Of a stretch of DNA of 64,000 nucleotides, positions 1-11,979 are shown piece by piece (position 1 is the stretch's first letter; every line of letters starts with the position of its first letter). Position numbers and translations under genes: made by a program. Origin of the DNA: Lobulomyces angularis (lineage: Eukaryota > Chytridiomycota > Chytridiomycetes > Lobulomycetales > Lobulomycetaceae); the NCBI GenBank assembly GCA_027604685.1, contig JADHYX010000001.1, forward strand, positions 5,045 to 69,044, read 5' to 3'. A model generated the notes under the pieces. That model saw only the letters and a list, made by a program, of their open reading frames with translations, was not told the DNA's origin and made no database searches.

Positions 1-71
1 TTTTTAAAAAAGTTTTTGTGATAATAAAAAAATTATTATTTAATTTATTTTATTTTTTGTTAATATTCTAG

Positions 72-1270
72 ACTTTGGATGACCTTAATATGGAACTCAG
101 ACCAAGCTTTTTGATAAATTTTTTTAATTTATTTAAAACTTTTGATGAAATGCATAATGGTATTAACAGCAATAAAATTTTTATTTATTAATTCATTTTT
201 TTTGTTTGTTAGGTAATACTGTTTTGACTTTTATAGAAATTGAAGAGTTTCATAATGATTTAAATACTTTGATTTTAATGTTAATAAACTTAATTTTGAA
301 TAACTCGCGCTATTTAGTTGAGAATGATGTTACAAAAGAAGAGCTTTTGGGTTTAATAATTTTTTCCACAAAAGTTATTTTGAAGCTGTTAAAAAAATTG
401 GGATTTTTTAATTTTCAAGAAAAAAATAGCAATTCAAACATGTCAACTTTAAAAAATTTTTTAAATTTAATCAGTAATTTGATAAAATACTTTCAGCAAA
501 AGATTCAACAAATTTTTTTAATGCAAAAAGAAAGCGACGATGTTGAATTTTTTAAAGAAATTTTTGAAATTTTTAATTTAATATTTGTAAACATAGAAAA
601 TTTGGAAATTATATATGGTGAAATTTACGTCAAAGAGACTTTCTTTTTAATATTTGAGGGCTGGGATAGTTTAGGTGAATTTTGCTGGTTCGAGATCAAT
701 TCTAAAGGTTGATGTGATAATTAGACTTTCTTTAACTGAATTTTTTTTTTTTTTTTTATTTTTTGGATTATAGGCTCAGAATATTCTGTTTCATTTTTAT
801 TTCCTTATTTCGATAAATTTTTAACAAACATTTTTGAATTTTTTTTACTGAAGGACTTTGATTCCAGTTTATTTGACACATTTTGTAGAACTTTTTATTG
901 GTTATCCTTGATAAGAAATGTAAGAAAAAATTTAATTTTTAATTTTTTATTTTTTTATTGTGTAAATAAATTAATTAATAAAAATTAGCAACACTATTCA
1001 ACCCTTGTTCAGCAACTTCTAAACTCACAAAATTTTGAAACAGAAAATCTGTATCAATTTGAACCTAATTTTAAAAATAATTATGAAAGGTTAAACGAAG
1101 CTCTTCGAAAATTCAATATCGTTTTTAACAGTATTCTGCATCAACTTAAGGGAGTAAATTTTAACACTAATTCAAGACTCAAAAATCCGTGTGATCAATT
1201 TTTTGCAGATTTCAAGAGTAATTTTATGGATTTTTTAATTGATCTACGTGGATTTTTGAGAGTCAAATAA
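72..1270 (+). CDS. Unrecognised alpha-helical protein, 3' part only
   Basis: This is the 3' end of a multi-exon gene that begins upstream of the window. Exons I can join in frame are 72-159, 213-707, 774-919 and 989-1270, with GT...AG introns and a TAA stop. The joined product is rich in Leu, Ile, Phe and Asn and looks all-helical, with runs such as LNTLILMLINLILNN and LISNLIKYFQQKIQQIFL. That is the texture of a helical-repeat scaffold (exportin, nucleoporin or vacuolar-sorting type), but I see no diagnostic motif and give no function. No ATG is needed in the visible part because the first exon follows an acceptor at 70-71. The splice model is well supported by frame; the identity is unknown. 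Confidence 0.6.
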
Positions 1271-1606
1271 GAAAAATCTGTAAAAAATAAATAAAAAAAA
1301 AAATTGAAAATTAAAATTAAATAATAAAAATTTAAAAAATTAATCTGAAGATATACCACATTTTATAAATTAATAAATGATAAAAAATAAAAACATAATT
1401 TAGAATTTTTTTTTAAAAATTACAAATATGGAATTTAAAAAATCTTAATAAAGTAGTGTTAATATCCATTATAAAAGACATTATTCTTTTAAATTTTTTG
1501 TTTTAAAACATGTAAAATCTTTACCGGAATAACTAAAATTTCATACCTCCACCACAAATTTGAACTTACTAAAAATATAAAAAATTTAAAGAAGTTTTTT
1601 TTTTAT
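1271..1606. other. Intergenic, AT-rich
   Basis: Spacer between the stop of the first gene and the ATG of CEP104. It holds A/T runs only; I see no coding sequence or RNA gene. It must contain the 3' end of the upstream gene and the CEP104 promoter. Confidence 0.6.
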
Positions 1607-4600
1607 ATGACTCCGGCATTAAAAAAAATTCTGTTTGAGATAAATTCATGCACTGGATATCACGAAGATTTCTCACCAAATGAATTATTGACAAAAAATC
1701 ACTCACCATTAGCAAAAGGATGGCAAAGTGAACGGTAAAAAATTGAAGGAAAAACATAAAAATGAATTTTTTTAACATTTATAATTTACAAAAAAGAAAA
1801 CAAAAAAAAAAAAAAAAAAATACATATAAAATTTGAAACAAATTATACAATATTTATTACATTCATTTCTAATTTTAAATAAAAATAAAATATATTATAT
1901 TTAAATATATTCACAGGTTCTGCGTATTTCCACAAATAATAAAAATAAATTTAACACCTGGCAATTGTTTAATAAGAAAAGTTCAGATACTTTCTCATCA
2001 TTTTAAAATTTCAACAAAAATCGATTTGTATTGCGGGAGAAGAACGAAACGAATTCAAAATAAATATTGCGAAAATGACGAAGATATAGAAGATGTAGAA
2101 TACGAAAAATTGGGTCACGTAAATTTTTGTCACAATACACAGAGTGGATTTCAAGCAAGGGAATTGAAATCAATTCATTTAGAAGCGGAGGGTGACAGCA
2201 TAAAATTCGTAATTCACAAATGCCACATTAATTCTTTAAACCTTTACAACCAGGTAATTGTATTAAAGAAATAACTCTTAACTTGCTTATGTTGTGATCT
2301 TTTTATGCTTTTTATTAGGTTGGAATTGTTGCAATTAACATATTAGGAGAAATAAATGATTCAGACTATTTTGTAAAAACGTTAAGTGACCCCTGTAGAA
2401 CTCTTATTGGTGTAATTGATAAAACGATTGATGATTAATACTAATTTAAAATAATAATACTAATACTCAAGCTGGATCCACTGGTTCCCGATCCAAGTTG
2501 GAATGTAGAACATGACAATCACAACGCCGCTTTCTGGGGCCTTGTTCAGAAAGATGAACATAATGAATTTTCAATAGATGACTTAGGTAAAAAAAAATAT
2601 CCAAAATCCAAAATTTTTTCTTCCTTCATATTTTTTTACTTAGTAAAGAATAAAAGAAAAACTAACAAAAAATAAATACTTTTTTATAAAAAGCTTTCGA
2701 TATATACCAAGATAGACAAATCGCCAAAATGATCGCTGCAGTTATGAGGTCAAAAGAGGTAGCGGTAATTGGTAATAGAAAAATAAAAAATGAAAATAAA
2801 AGTTGACAACTTAATTTTGTTTAGGAGAAAAATATTCAATGGCCAAAGCACTTAAAATTTTATTTGAGTTATGTAAAAAGGTAAGGTAGAAGACTTTAAA
2901 TAATATGTGTTAATCTACAAAAAAAAATTAGGCAGGTGAAGAAGTTGCGAGATTAGAAGTTACAAAACAAAGAGCGATCGAGGTGGAAGAATACGATATT
3001 GCTGAAACACTTAAGTCTGATGTTCAAAAAATTAAACATGCACTGATGGTAAAGATGAAGTCACTTGGATTAAAGCTTAACGAACATGGTTTAATCGTGA
3101 TGTTAAGTGAAAATGATGAAGCAGATATTTCTAAGCAAGTAGAATCTGACCCCGATTTAACAGTTGACAGACCAAGATCTGAACCTTTCGATACTGATGT
3201 TCAACCGATTTCAATATTTCCCCCAAAAACTCCTACTGAAGGAAGCAAACCTACAGAGCCTCTAAAACCATATCAGCGTTCTGGTTTAGACGACCCTGAG
3301 CAGCTGACAGACGAAGAAAAAATTGAATTTGAAATTGCAATTTTAGTTTTTGGAGAATTTTTAATACAATGCCTACTTAGCAAACAATTTAAATTGAGAG
3401 AATGGGCACTTACACAAATTTCAGCTAGAATTGATGGATGGGATCAGAAACTTAAAAAGGAAGAATTAAAAAAAAAAAAAAATCAACTGCACCCTCGTCA
3501 TAAAGATTTTGAAAGTGAAGAAAATCAACGATGCTTGAATACACCTAAAGATAAAGGTAATACTAAAAATACCCACCCATCTGTAGGAAAAGTTTCAAGC
3601 CAGAAAGAGCTACCAGAAGCAGGATTATGGGATGAAAACGATTTGCTAAATCAAGAAAAAATTAGAACTGGTTGGTTTGGTGAAGCAGAGGCTAAATTTG
3701 TTGATAAGCAAACATTTTCTGATGCCGTGTTCAAAATTATTTTAAAAGGACTGGATGATAACAGAGAAAAAGCCATCCAATTAGTGATTTCCTTATGGGA
3801 TCAGTGGACAAGTATTTATCAAATATTGATTTCATATATTTAGGAATTAAATATAGGAATCTGTATTTTTCACAAAATAAGTGAAAGAATTATTTTCAAG
3901 TGGTTTGATTCGTTAATACCAACTTTATTAATAAAGGCCTCTGATGTAAATAATAGGATTAAATCGGTAATTAAATTAGTGTTTTACGTTTTTTGTTTTA
4001 TTAGTATAATTTAATTATTAGGGCTGCCAAGACTTGACAATAGCAATTGGAAATGCATATCATAAGCTCCCCTACAGCATTTTCCCGTTTTTATTGGCAG
4101 AATTTAGTCCTCCTTGTGGCAAAGAAAACAAAAAAATTAAAAAAAATCATGAAAATAACATCAGTACGATACACTGGAGATTAATTAAAGGAAGATTAGA
4201 AATGATAAACTTTATCTTAAAAATTTTTAATATTGATGATTTTGGATTAAGAAAAAATTTAAAAAGAGAAAAAATCGGATTAAACTTTGACAATGTGTTA
4301 GAGTTTATAGTTCCTTATCTTAACAATGGAAACCTGGAAGTTAGAGAAGAAGCAATAAAAGTTATTATTATTCTAGCAGAAATTGTTGGTCTGGATGAGA
4401 TTGAAAAATTTTTAAATAATCTTAATTTGAATGTGCAAATTCTAAAATTAATTAAGGATAAACTATCTGCTTTAAATAAAAATTCAGGTAATAAAAACAT
4501 GTGAGCTCTTAATTTTATTGTTCTATACAAATTAGTTAGAGTTGTTGTGGAAAAGGTTAAGAAAAAAGAGGAATCTACTAGTAAGAAATTAACTAAACAT

Positions 4601-5603
4601 TTTAATTAATTATTTTTTAGATGTATGTCAATATAAAATATCAAGATTATCTTATAATCAAAGTATTCTCAATCTAATATTGTTTTTTTTTTTTGGCGCT
4701 ATACTACAGCTGGATAAGAAGGTTACCGCAGTAGTTAAAGAAGATGGTTTAATTTAAGAAAATTTTATTTCATTACTAAAAATGTAAAATTATTCATAGG
4801 AGATGGAAAAAAATACATTGAAGTAAGAGATAATCCAGAAAAAGCAAAGTAACCAAAAAAAAACTTAATTCAGAAAATTTTATATAACACAATTTTTTTA
4901 ATTTCAATAGAGCTTGCATATTTTGTGATTATAGGAGCACTAGTGTTAATTTTCAAGAGAGTAAAGACCTTGAAAATCATTATTGGTATCAATGTCCCAT
5001 GCTTTGCTGTTGCCCACTCTGTCAATCTGTAATTATTTATCAAATGCTTTTTTTAAATTTATCAAATTCATGCAGGTGGTCGAAATACAATTTCTCACAA
5101 GCCACATGACAAGCGAATGCACTGGAAAAAATTTAATTAAGCAGTGCCCAAGATGTTCCGAAGCTATTATGAGGGAGGAATTTAGTAATCACATTAATAG
5201 ACAGGGATGCACTGGTAATAAAGCACCATTGTTCCTTCAAACTTATTTTATCGTTATAGTCTGCCATAATCCTTCATTAAGATGTCCTTTCTGTCACTTT
5301 GATGTTTCGGACGGAGAGAATGGATGGAAAAATCATTTGGTTAATGGTTACGGATGTTTTGGAAATCCTAGAACGAAAAAGGAGCATTCCAATAATTCAG
5401 CTTCAAAAAGGAAATTTCTAGTGAAAAAGGCGGATTCTTCCTCTCCCAATAACGACCATGCTGAAAATTTTTTAAAGAAAAATAACAATGCAAATGCCAT
5501 TATTATTAAGATGCAAAAAAATGATGCAAAAAAGAGAGAAAATATTGCACGAGAACATAAGATTGAAAAATTACCAATAATAACTGTAAAAAGAAGAAAT
5601 TAA
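1607..5603 (+). CDS. CEP104: CEP104 / FAP256-like ciliary tip protein
   Basis: CEP104 is a centriole and cilium-tip protein that binds tubulin through a TOG domain and acts at growing axoneme ends. Exon 1 (1607-1734) ends in GWQSER and joins exon 2 (1917-2253) in frame. The N-terminal jelly-roll is clear: VQILSHHFKIS, ARELKSIHLE, NLYNQ/VGIVAINILGE. A coiled coil follows (AFDIYQDRQIAKMI, QRAIEVEEYDIAE), then helical repeats typical of the TOG region (about 3290-4490). The C terminus has the paired zinc fingers with CIFCDYRSTS, CPLCQS, CPRCSEA and CPFCHFDV. Total is about 1,000 aa, close to animal CEP104, in some 15 exons. The junction between about 4580 and 4710 does not resolve cleanly by eye. 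The next gene downstream, on the same strand, also looks ciliary. Confidence 0.93.
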
Positions 5604-5932
5604 AAATACTTAACTATGATGGGAAAAATATCCGGCAATTGTAATTTATTATTTATTAACTAAATATACCTTTGAATACCATACTATTCCGTCCCCAAAA
5701 TTTTTTTTTGAGTATAAAATTTCGTAATTAGTAGTACATCTAACACTTCTCGCACATTTTAAGGACATCCAAATATCATTTTCTGACAAGTATTCCAGAA
5801 ACAATTCTAGAATATTGTTTTAAAGATTAATATTATTTGTTTATGTCCAATCACTTTCTAGAAGTATAAAAAAATACGATAAAAAATTAATATATCTATT
5901 TTGTAACCTTTATTAATAAAATTTAATTTCAA
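5604..5932. other. Intergenic, AT-rich
   Basis: Spacer between CEP104 and the ERICH3-like gene, both on +. I see no gene or structured element in it; it should hold the downstream gene's promoter. Confidence 0.6.
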
Positions 5933-8900
5933 ATGGGAGAAGAAGTATCCACATCCGAATTTCAAAGCGCATTTAAAGAGCCTTTAAGTATATCGTCTCC
6001 ACCACAACCTTCCGATACCCACATTCCTAAAATAAACTTTAATGATACCCATGGTCATGAAAAGCGAGCTACCAAAAAAGCTACCTACACACTTCCACCA
6101 AAAGATAGGTATTCTTTTAACAAAAATTAAGACATTTACGATTTAATTTTCAGATTGGCATTAAGGAAAAGAGAGAGAAACTATGACCTAAACCTTGTGA
6201 TGCCAGTCAATTATAATATGCCGCCTTACGAACCTCTTTTGGATGAATACTTGGAAGATTATTTTGAGTCCAAACAAAATAAAAAGCACTTATTAAAATT
6301 AGGGTTGGTAAGATCTGAACTTAACAAAATTTTTTTTTTACTTTATGGTAATTATCATATAGATTGACAAACAGGGGCATTTGGTAGATGCAAAAACATT
6401 CAAATACAATCAGATTCGTCTAGATAAAAAGGAATACGAAACTAAGATTTTAAAACTACACGATGCAAAGGAGCTGGACAGAGATATTGAAGTAAGTTTA
6501 ACGAAGTAATTGGTTATTAAACTTTTTCAACGCTACAGGTAAAAATTTTTAAAGATCAGTTGCTCAAGCCTAATAGATCTTCGAAATTTACACATTTAAA
6601 ACAAGTGAAGGTAGCAGAAATTAATTTTTTTTTTGAAAACAAGGCATTAATTTTTTGCTTTCTAGAATTATTTCCCTTATCCAGATTTCTTGTCAAGTTA
6701 TCCTATAACAATGTACAGAACAGCTATACTTTATTCAGAAGGAGCTATAAAATCAAAACTAAAGGCTCAGAAACTTCGTCCACACGCTCGAGTACATAAG
6801 ACATCCTACCCTAATGTTAATGAATTTGAAAATGAAATTGATGAGCAAGGTTGTGAAGATATGGAGGAGGAAACTGTCTCAGTTGCAGATCAAGAAGAGT
6901 TTGATGAAACATTTTTTAATGCAAATGATGGCGTTGAGTGGACAGATAACGAAAGAACTATTGTAAAGACTATGGCAGGACAAATAAGAAAACTTGGTGG
7001 TGATGTATATGAGGTAATTGAATTTCATTGAAACAGCTTCTAATAAAATTAGGTTCTCCCTAGCTTAGTATCTAAGAAGCAATCATCTGGTGATCAAGCA
7101 CTAATTCGACCAAAATCCGCTCGTCCAAGTCGCACTGCACAGTTCCCTGTTGGTGAATTTAGCGACGCCAGTTCTGCAAGTGCTTACTCAGAGGATTTCA
7201 ATAAACAGGAGAAGAGCACTGTAGATGCTGTAAGAAAACAAAAAATTTAACAGTGTGCTAATAAAAATTTAAGAGTACCTATTCTGAGTTGGAAGCTGCC
7301 ATTAAGCTAGAGGCAGCACCTAAAATAGAAAATACTGAAGATGGAGCTCATCCTTATAAGGAATTAGCCGAAGGTAGCACAGCTCATCAATCGAACAACC
7401 CAGAAAATGAGCAACCACCAAGTTTTATGCAAGAAACGCACGAAAACATGTCATGTCGAGAAGTTGACAGTTGGGAGCCCGAAAAAGACAACAGCAGCAA
7501 CAAATTTCAAAATGAAGCCCAAGCCGACTCCACTTTTGAACAAACCGAGAACCAGAACCATTCTAAAAAAGCATCAACCCACTCTTTAGTCGACCCAGTA
7601 GCTATGCCAGTCTTCTCGAATGCCAGCACTCGCAAACACTCAGTAGTGTCTGTATCAGAAATTCTTCCCAAGAGTAAAACTATGAGCCGAGCAATGAGCT
7701 CATCTTCAATATCGAGTTTACAAAAAAAAGTTCTGGTTAAAAATTTAAAAAATAGTCAAAATGAATTAAGAAAAAGTAATCTGGAGCTAGGCAGCCAAAG
7801 TGAGATTAAAATCATATCTGGCCATAAATCTGAAAACATGTCCAAATCCAACTCTCAAGACAATTTTAAAAATTTACTTAGTAAAACCGGAAGCACTACT
7901 TCCGTTATCCGTGATGTCCATCCTTCTCTGGAATCCAGTGTTGATCAAGCAGCAGAAAACACAGCAACAGATTGCGTAGATATTTTATTAAGTTTGGAAA
8001 AGTCAATGAAAGTTGAAACTTCACAATCCATCATCGAAGAAAATTTGTATGAAACCGATACTGCCTCCAAAAGTCCTTCACATGCTAACAGCACTAGTTT
8101 AATAGAAGAAGAAATGGATTTCCATCATTCTCCAAAGATTGGATCAAAACAACCCTCTCATGTTGAAAGCTCCCACTCTCTACATCAAATTTTAATGAAT
8201 GACCAAGTCAGGTCGTCAGGTGCATCTAAAATTTCTTCAAGGGTAGGAAGTTCACACACTTTACCTGCTCCCTTTGAAACAAACCACAAAAATGGTGAAG
8301 AGATGGGTGAAGAATTTTCGGAAGTAGCACAATCTTTAGTAGTTGTTTCTAATAAGGAAAAAGATTTAACCAAAACCACTAGTCAGGCTAACGTTAAGTC
8401 CGCCAAAAATTCTAATCAACATTCAAAGCAAGTAAGTGAAAATAAAGTAGAAGGAAAATCTCTATCAACCAGTAGAACCCAAAGCCAAATAAAGATAGAG
8501 AAAACCTTAAGTAAAAGTAGCAGTAAAGGCTCAGTTACTGCAGTTAAAGACAATGAAGCTACCATAAGCCATTCAAATAGTCAAAGGTCAATAAAAAATG
8601 TCGACGATCAGATCAATAACGAAGGACCTGTGGCATTGAGTGAAACAAAAAGTAAGGCTTCCCTGAGGGATTCAATTACTGTGGCAGATAACACCATTGC
8701 TAAGAAGAGCAGCGAAGTTTCTTTAAGAAGTCCTCAAACCTCTGAAGCACTAATAAGTAAAAAAAACAGCTCTGCATCACTTAAAAAATCAGCATCCCGT
8801 GAATCAACAAAAATGCCAAGTTTTGATAAAGAAAAAAGTAGAACTTCGATTAAAAGTGCTAATACGGATCATGATGTTAAAAGTAATGCAATACTAAGTA

Positions 8901-9754
8901 AAGAAAACAGCAGAATGTCTGCTGAGGAACTAAAAAATGCAGCATTTAGCAAAAAAAACAGCTCCACTTCCCTTAAGAAGGAAGCCACAGACGAAAAAGT
9001 AATGGCTTCTTTTGAAAAAGAGTACAGCTACAGTTCAATTAGAAATGACAGCAGTAATTCGCAAAACCAGCAATCAATAAGTAAAAAAAATAGCACTGCC
9101 TCTTTGCAGAAGTCCTCTTCTCAAATAAATCACCAAAATCCCACTCCACTGAGTAAAAAATCTAGTAATAGGTCAATTACCATTCAACAAGATTCTGTAT
9201 CACCTAGACACTCTACCACTTTAGTAAATAAGACAATTAGTTCAAGTCAAAGTAGAAGTAGCCTCAGTCAAGAAGTACACTCACCCTTGAGTAAAAAAAA
9301 TAGTTCAGTTTCCATTACAAAATCTTTATCTGCAGAAGAAAAAGTTACCGTTCTTAGCAAAAAAAATAGTTTAGTAGGAGTTGATGGGCCCAATTTTAAT
9401 GAAACATCAACAACTTTAAGTAAGAGTAACAGTAATTCTGGTTTAAGTATGGTGCAAAATAATGGATCTATAACTAAGACTGACGAAGAGATACTTCCTA
9501 GTGATGCAAAAAGTAGACGCTCCAGTTCTAATTCTTTGCGTGAAAAACAAGGTTCTATAAAATCGGCTTCCAGAACTGGTAGTGTGGGAGCTTTTGCAAA
9601 ATCTTCAAAAGGCGGAAGTAGGACATCAAGTAGATTGTCATTGATACAAAAAGCATATGATATTCATCCAGAGCTTCCAAACTCTGAAAAACACAGCAGA
9701 AGAGGGAGCAATAAATCCATAAGTCAAAAAGAAGAGACATCTTCTTCAACTTAA
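5933..9754 (+). CDS. ERICH3-like protein with long Ser/Lys repeat tail
   Basis: Seven exons join in frame (introns near 6107, 6308, 6491, 6609, 7015 and 7230) to give about 1,180 aa. An N-terminal block contains PPYEPLLDEYLEDYF, then KKHLLKLGLIDKQGHLVDAK and KKEYETKILK. This order (a 'Y..L.D..L..YF' helix, then 'HLL..GLI...G.ll', then a Lys/Tyr helix) resembles the N terminus of vertebrate ERICH3, a ciliary protein. The match is from memory of the family and is modest. A middle block has MYRTAILYSEGAIKSKL and an acidic stretch ending WTDNERTIVKTMAGQIRKLGG. The last exon, more than 2.4 kb, is low-complexity Ser/Lys/Asn sequence with repeated SKKNS motifs. Lying just behind CEP104 fits a flagellar role, but that is inference. 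Confidence 0.6.
8740..9450 (+). repeat. Degenerate SKKNSSxSL protein repeat inside the ERICH3-like gene
   Basis: The motif (L/I/F)SKKNSSxSLxK recurs about every 15-45 residues: ISKKNSSASLKK, LSKENSRMS, FSKKNSSTSLKK, ISKKNSTASLQK, LSKKSSNRS, LSKKNSSVSITK, LSKKNSLVG and LSKSNSNSGLS. The DNA keeps an 'agtaaaaaaaa(c/t)ag' core, so each copy carries an A run. The basic-x-Ser pattern would suit basophilic kinases; that is inference. Confidence 0.75.
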
Positions 9755-10093
9755 TCTGTGCAAGACAGCTAATAAGAAGGTCTTTTGTAGTATTAATTTG
9801 CAAGCTTTCCTGATTTTTTCTTATATTTTTTTATCTTAGTTCTTAGCTAATAGATGTTATTATTTTTTAAATTTTGTTTGATGATTTCCCAAGTAATATA
9901 AAAGTTAAAACAATAAGCATAAAAATAAGAATGTTAATACACAGTGGCTTAAACTAAATCTAAATTCCACATTATATTCCTACTTTTGATTAAAAAGTAA
10001 AATAGGGAGTACATTCTGAGATATTTGATTGCATTCACTTTTATTCATTTAGTAATCATTTATTTCAAATTTTAGGACAATTTAATAGAACAG
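9755..10093. other. Intergenic, AT-rich
   Basis: Spacer after the ERICH3-like stop, up to a possible BMT5 start codon just before the assembly gap. I see no additional gene. Confidence 0.55.
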
Positions 10094-11395
10094 ATGCAAA
10101 AAAAAAANNNNNNNNNAAAAGGTGAAATTGAAGAAACATAAATTAATGTAACAAAAAAAAAAACAATGTTTAATATTAAATTATTTTTATTTAGGAGGGT
10201 ACGAAAAAAGTCTCAAAAAATTAAAAGTGGGAAGAAGTCGGGAAAAATTCAACAACTAGTTAAGAAAGTAAAAAAGAATAGAATTATTGTTTACAAACAG
10301 AATAAGCCAGATACTAAAGATATTAATGACGTGACTTCTGAAAATACAGTTGGGGAAACCAGTGCTCCTGCATTAATTGAACATTCTGTTCAAAACAATA
10401 AGAAAAATAGTCCAGGGCATTCCAAAATTCCATATAGTGCTAAAGAAAAAATCCTTTTGGTGGGAGAGGGTGACTTTAGCTTTAGTTCTTCATTAATTCA
10501 ATTATTGAATAATGCAAGCAATGTAATAGCCACAAGTTTCGATTCAGAAAAGACTGTAGCAGTAAAATACCCTAATAGTAGAGCTTTTATTGATCATATA
10601 TTAAATGTAAATGCAAATGAGGAAGATTTCGAAAATAAAGGAAAGGTACTGGTTAATTTTTTTTACTTTAAACACGTTGCTTTTCTTTTATTTTTAGATT
10701 TTATTTGATGTGGATTGCACCAAGTTGGAGAAATATAAAAAATTAAAGGAAAAAAGATTTGATAAAATTATTTTTAATTTTCCTCATTTGGGAAAAGGAA
10801 TCAAGGATCAGAATGTCACAATTATAGAGCATCAAGTAGATTTCTGTAATTATTGTTAAGTTAATTATTTTTTTTTTAGAAATTGCTAGAGGCTTTTTTT
10901 AAAAGTGCAAGTCCCAAATTAGCTTCTAAAATGCAGTTTAACGATGAGAGTGATGGTGAAATACATATTACACTAAAAACTGGAAGTAAGAATATATATA
11001 TGCTTAATTAAATGTTTCTAGAGCCTTATGATGAATGGGATATTAAAAAAGTTGCCAAGTTAACTGGTTTAAAATGTAAAACTTCTTTTGCATTTTCTCC
11101 TGAATTATATCCTGTATACAGACATCAAAGAACTCTTGGATATCAAGAGGGTGTTTCAGTTAAAGGAAATGAGGAAATTTTGAAAAGCACTCCTAGAACA
11201 TTTGTTTTTGTGTTAAAAGAAGTTTTTATCCCAGAGCATGAAAAAGGCAGCGCAAAAAAACTTAAATCAAAAAAAGTGAATGATGACGATATCGAAATAA
11301 TGGATGAAGTTGATGATGAAGAAAAATCATTGGATGCTATGGAAGAAGATTTTAGCTTTAAAAATCAATATCCAAAATATTTTGGTTCTATTTAA
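10094..11395 (+). CDS. BMT5: BMT5-like 25S rRNA (uracil-N3)-methyltransferase domain protein
   Basis: Members of this family methylate N3 of a uridine in large-subunit rRNA in the nucleolus, using S-adenosylmethionine. The product has a Lys-rich nucleolar-type N terminus, then the Rossmann SAM motif ILLVGEGDFSFSSSL, the strand/loop IIFNFPHLGKGIKDQN that marks the Bmt5/DUF2431 family, and a C-terminal PYDEWDIKKVAKLTG segment. Introns at about 10648, 10845 and 10988 splice in frame. The start is uncertain. An ATG at 10094 runs into an A tract and the N gap, and the exon after the gap ends at a donor near 10120 that joins the exon starting at 10197 in phase. The ATG at 10166 would lie inside that intron. 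An acidic/basic tail (about 11240-11390) follows the catalytic domain. Confidence 0.88.
10108..10116. other. Assembly gap (9 N)
   Basis: Nine unknown bases flanked by A runs on both sides, apparently inside the first exon of the BMT5-like gene. The gap probably marks an unresolved poly-A tract; its true length is unknown. Confidence 0.95.
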
Positions 11396-11553
11396 AATAA
11401 ATTAGATTTATTAATTTTGAATATCATTAAAATAATTTGTCTTCGTGAATTTTGCTCTGCCATGAGGGTGTTAGAGGGAGTTTATTTAAGGCCAATTAAA
11501 CTGCATGAAAAGATTATATATGCTGAATAATAATACACGCTGTATAAATTATT

Positions 11554-11697
11554 ATGGTTAAGAGTAACCAAATATCAAAAGAAAGACAGGTTAAATATTC
11601 AAATGGAAGAAAAACAGCTCTTGAATACAGGCAGCAATCACAAATAGTTGATACTTCATTAAATAATGAAACTGCGAAACAACAAAAGAAAGTTTAA
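11554..11697 (+). CDS. Doubtful small ORF, 47 aa
   Basis: An uninterrupted ATG-to-TAA frame encodes a short hydrophilic Lys/Gln-rich peptide (it begins MVKSNQISKERQVK). A possible donor overlaps its end, and an acceptor near 11758 could extend it by about 20 codons. Codon texture is slightly more coding-like than the surroundings. I recognise no family. It could be a small real gene or chance. Confidence 0.22.
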   Translation: MVKSNQISKERQVKYSNGRKTALEYRQQSQIVDTSLNNETAKQQKKV

Positions 11698-11979
11698 TTA
11701 TAACTCTAAAGTTGTCCTAATATCGTTAATATGCAATGCAAGATACAGATCATACTGGATTTACCAAATGGTTTTCTGATCAAGCCTATTTTGTATTCAA
11801 CTCAATTAAACTTTAAAAAATGATTTAAAAAAACGAATTGTCCAATAGTTATCAAAATAATATCAGTGTATATATGTTGGTATTTTGGCTCTTTTTATTG
11901 CATTTTTCAATCGCTGCATGAAGGTGCTTTAACTGAAATTAAAATTTTGTGTTGAATAAAATTAAAATAAGCTCTGAAA

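Noticed and set aside
1569..1778. Open frame on - with a hydrophobic start resembling a signal peptide
   Set aside because: It is antisense to CEP104 exon 1 (1607-1734), which splices in frame to a conserved exon 2; the hydrophobic look comes from the reverse of that exon.
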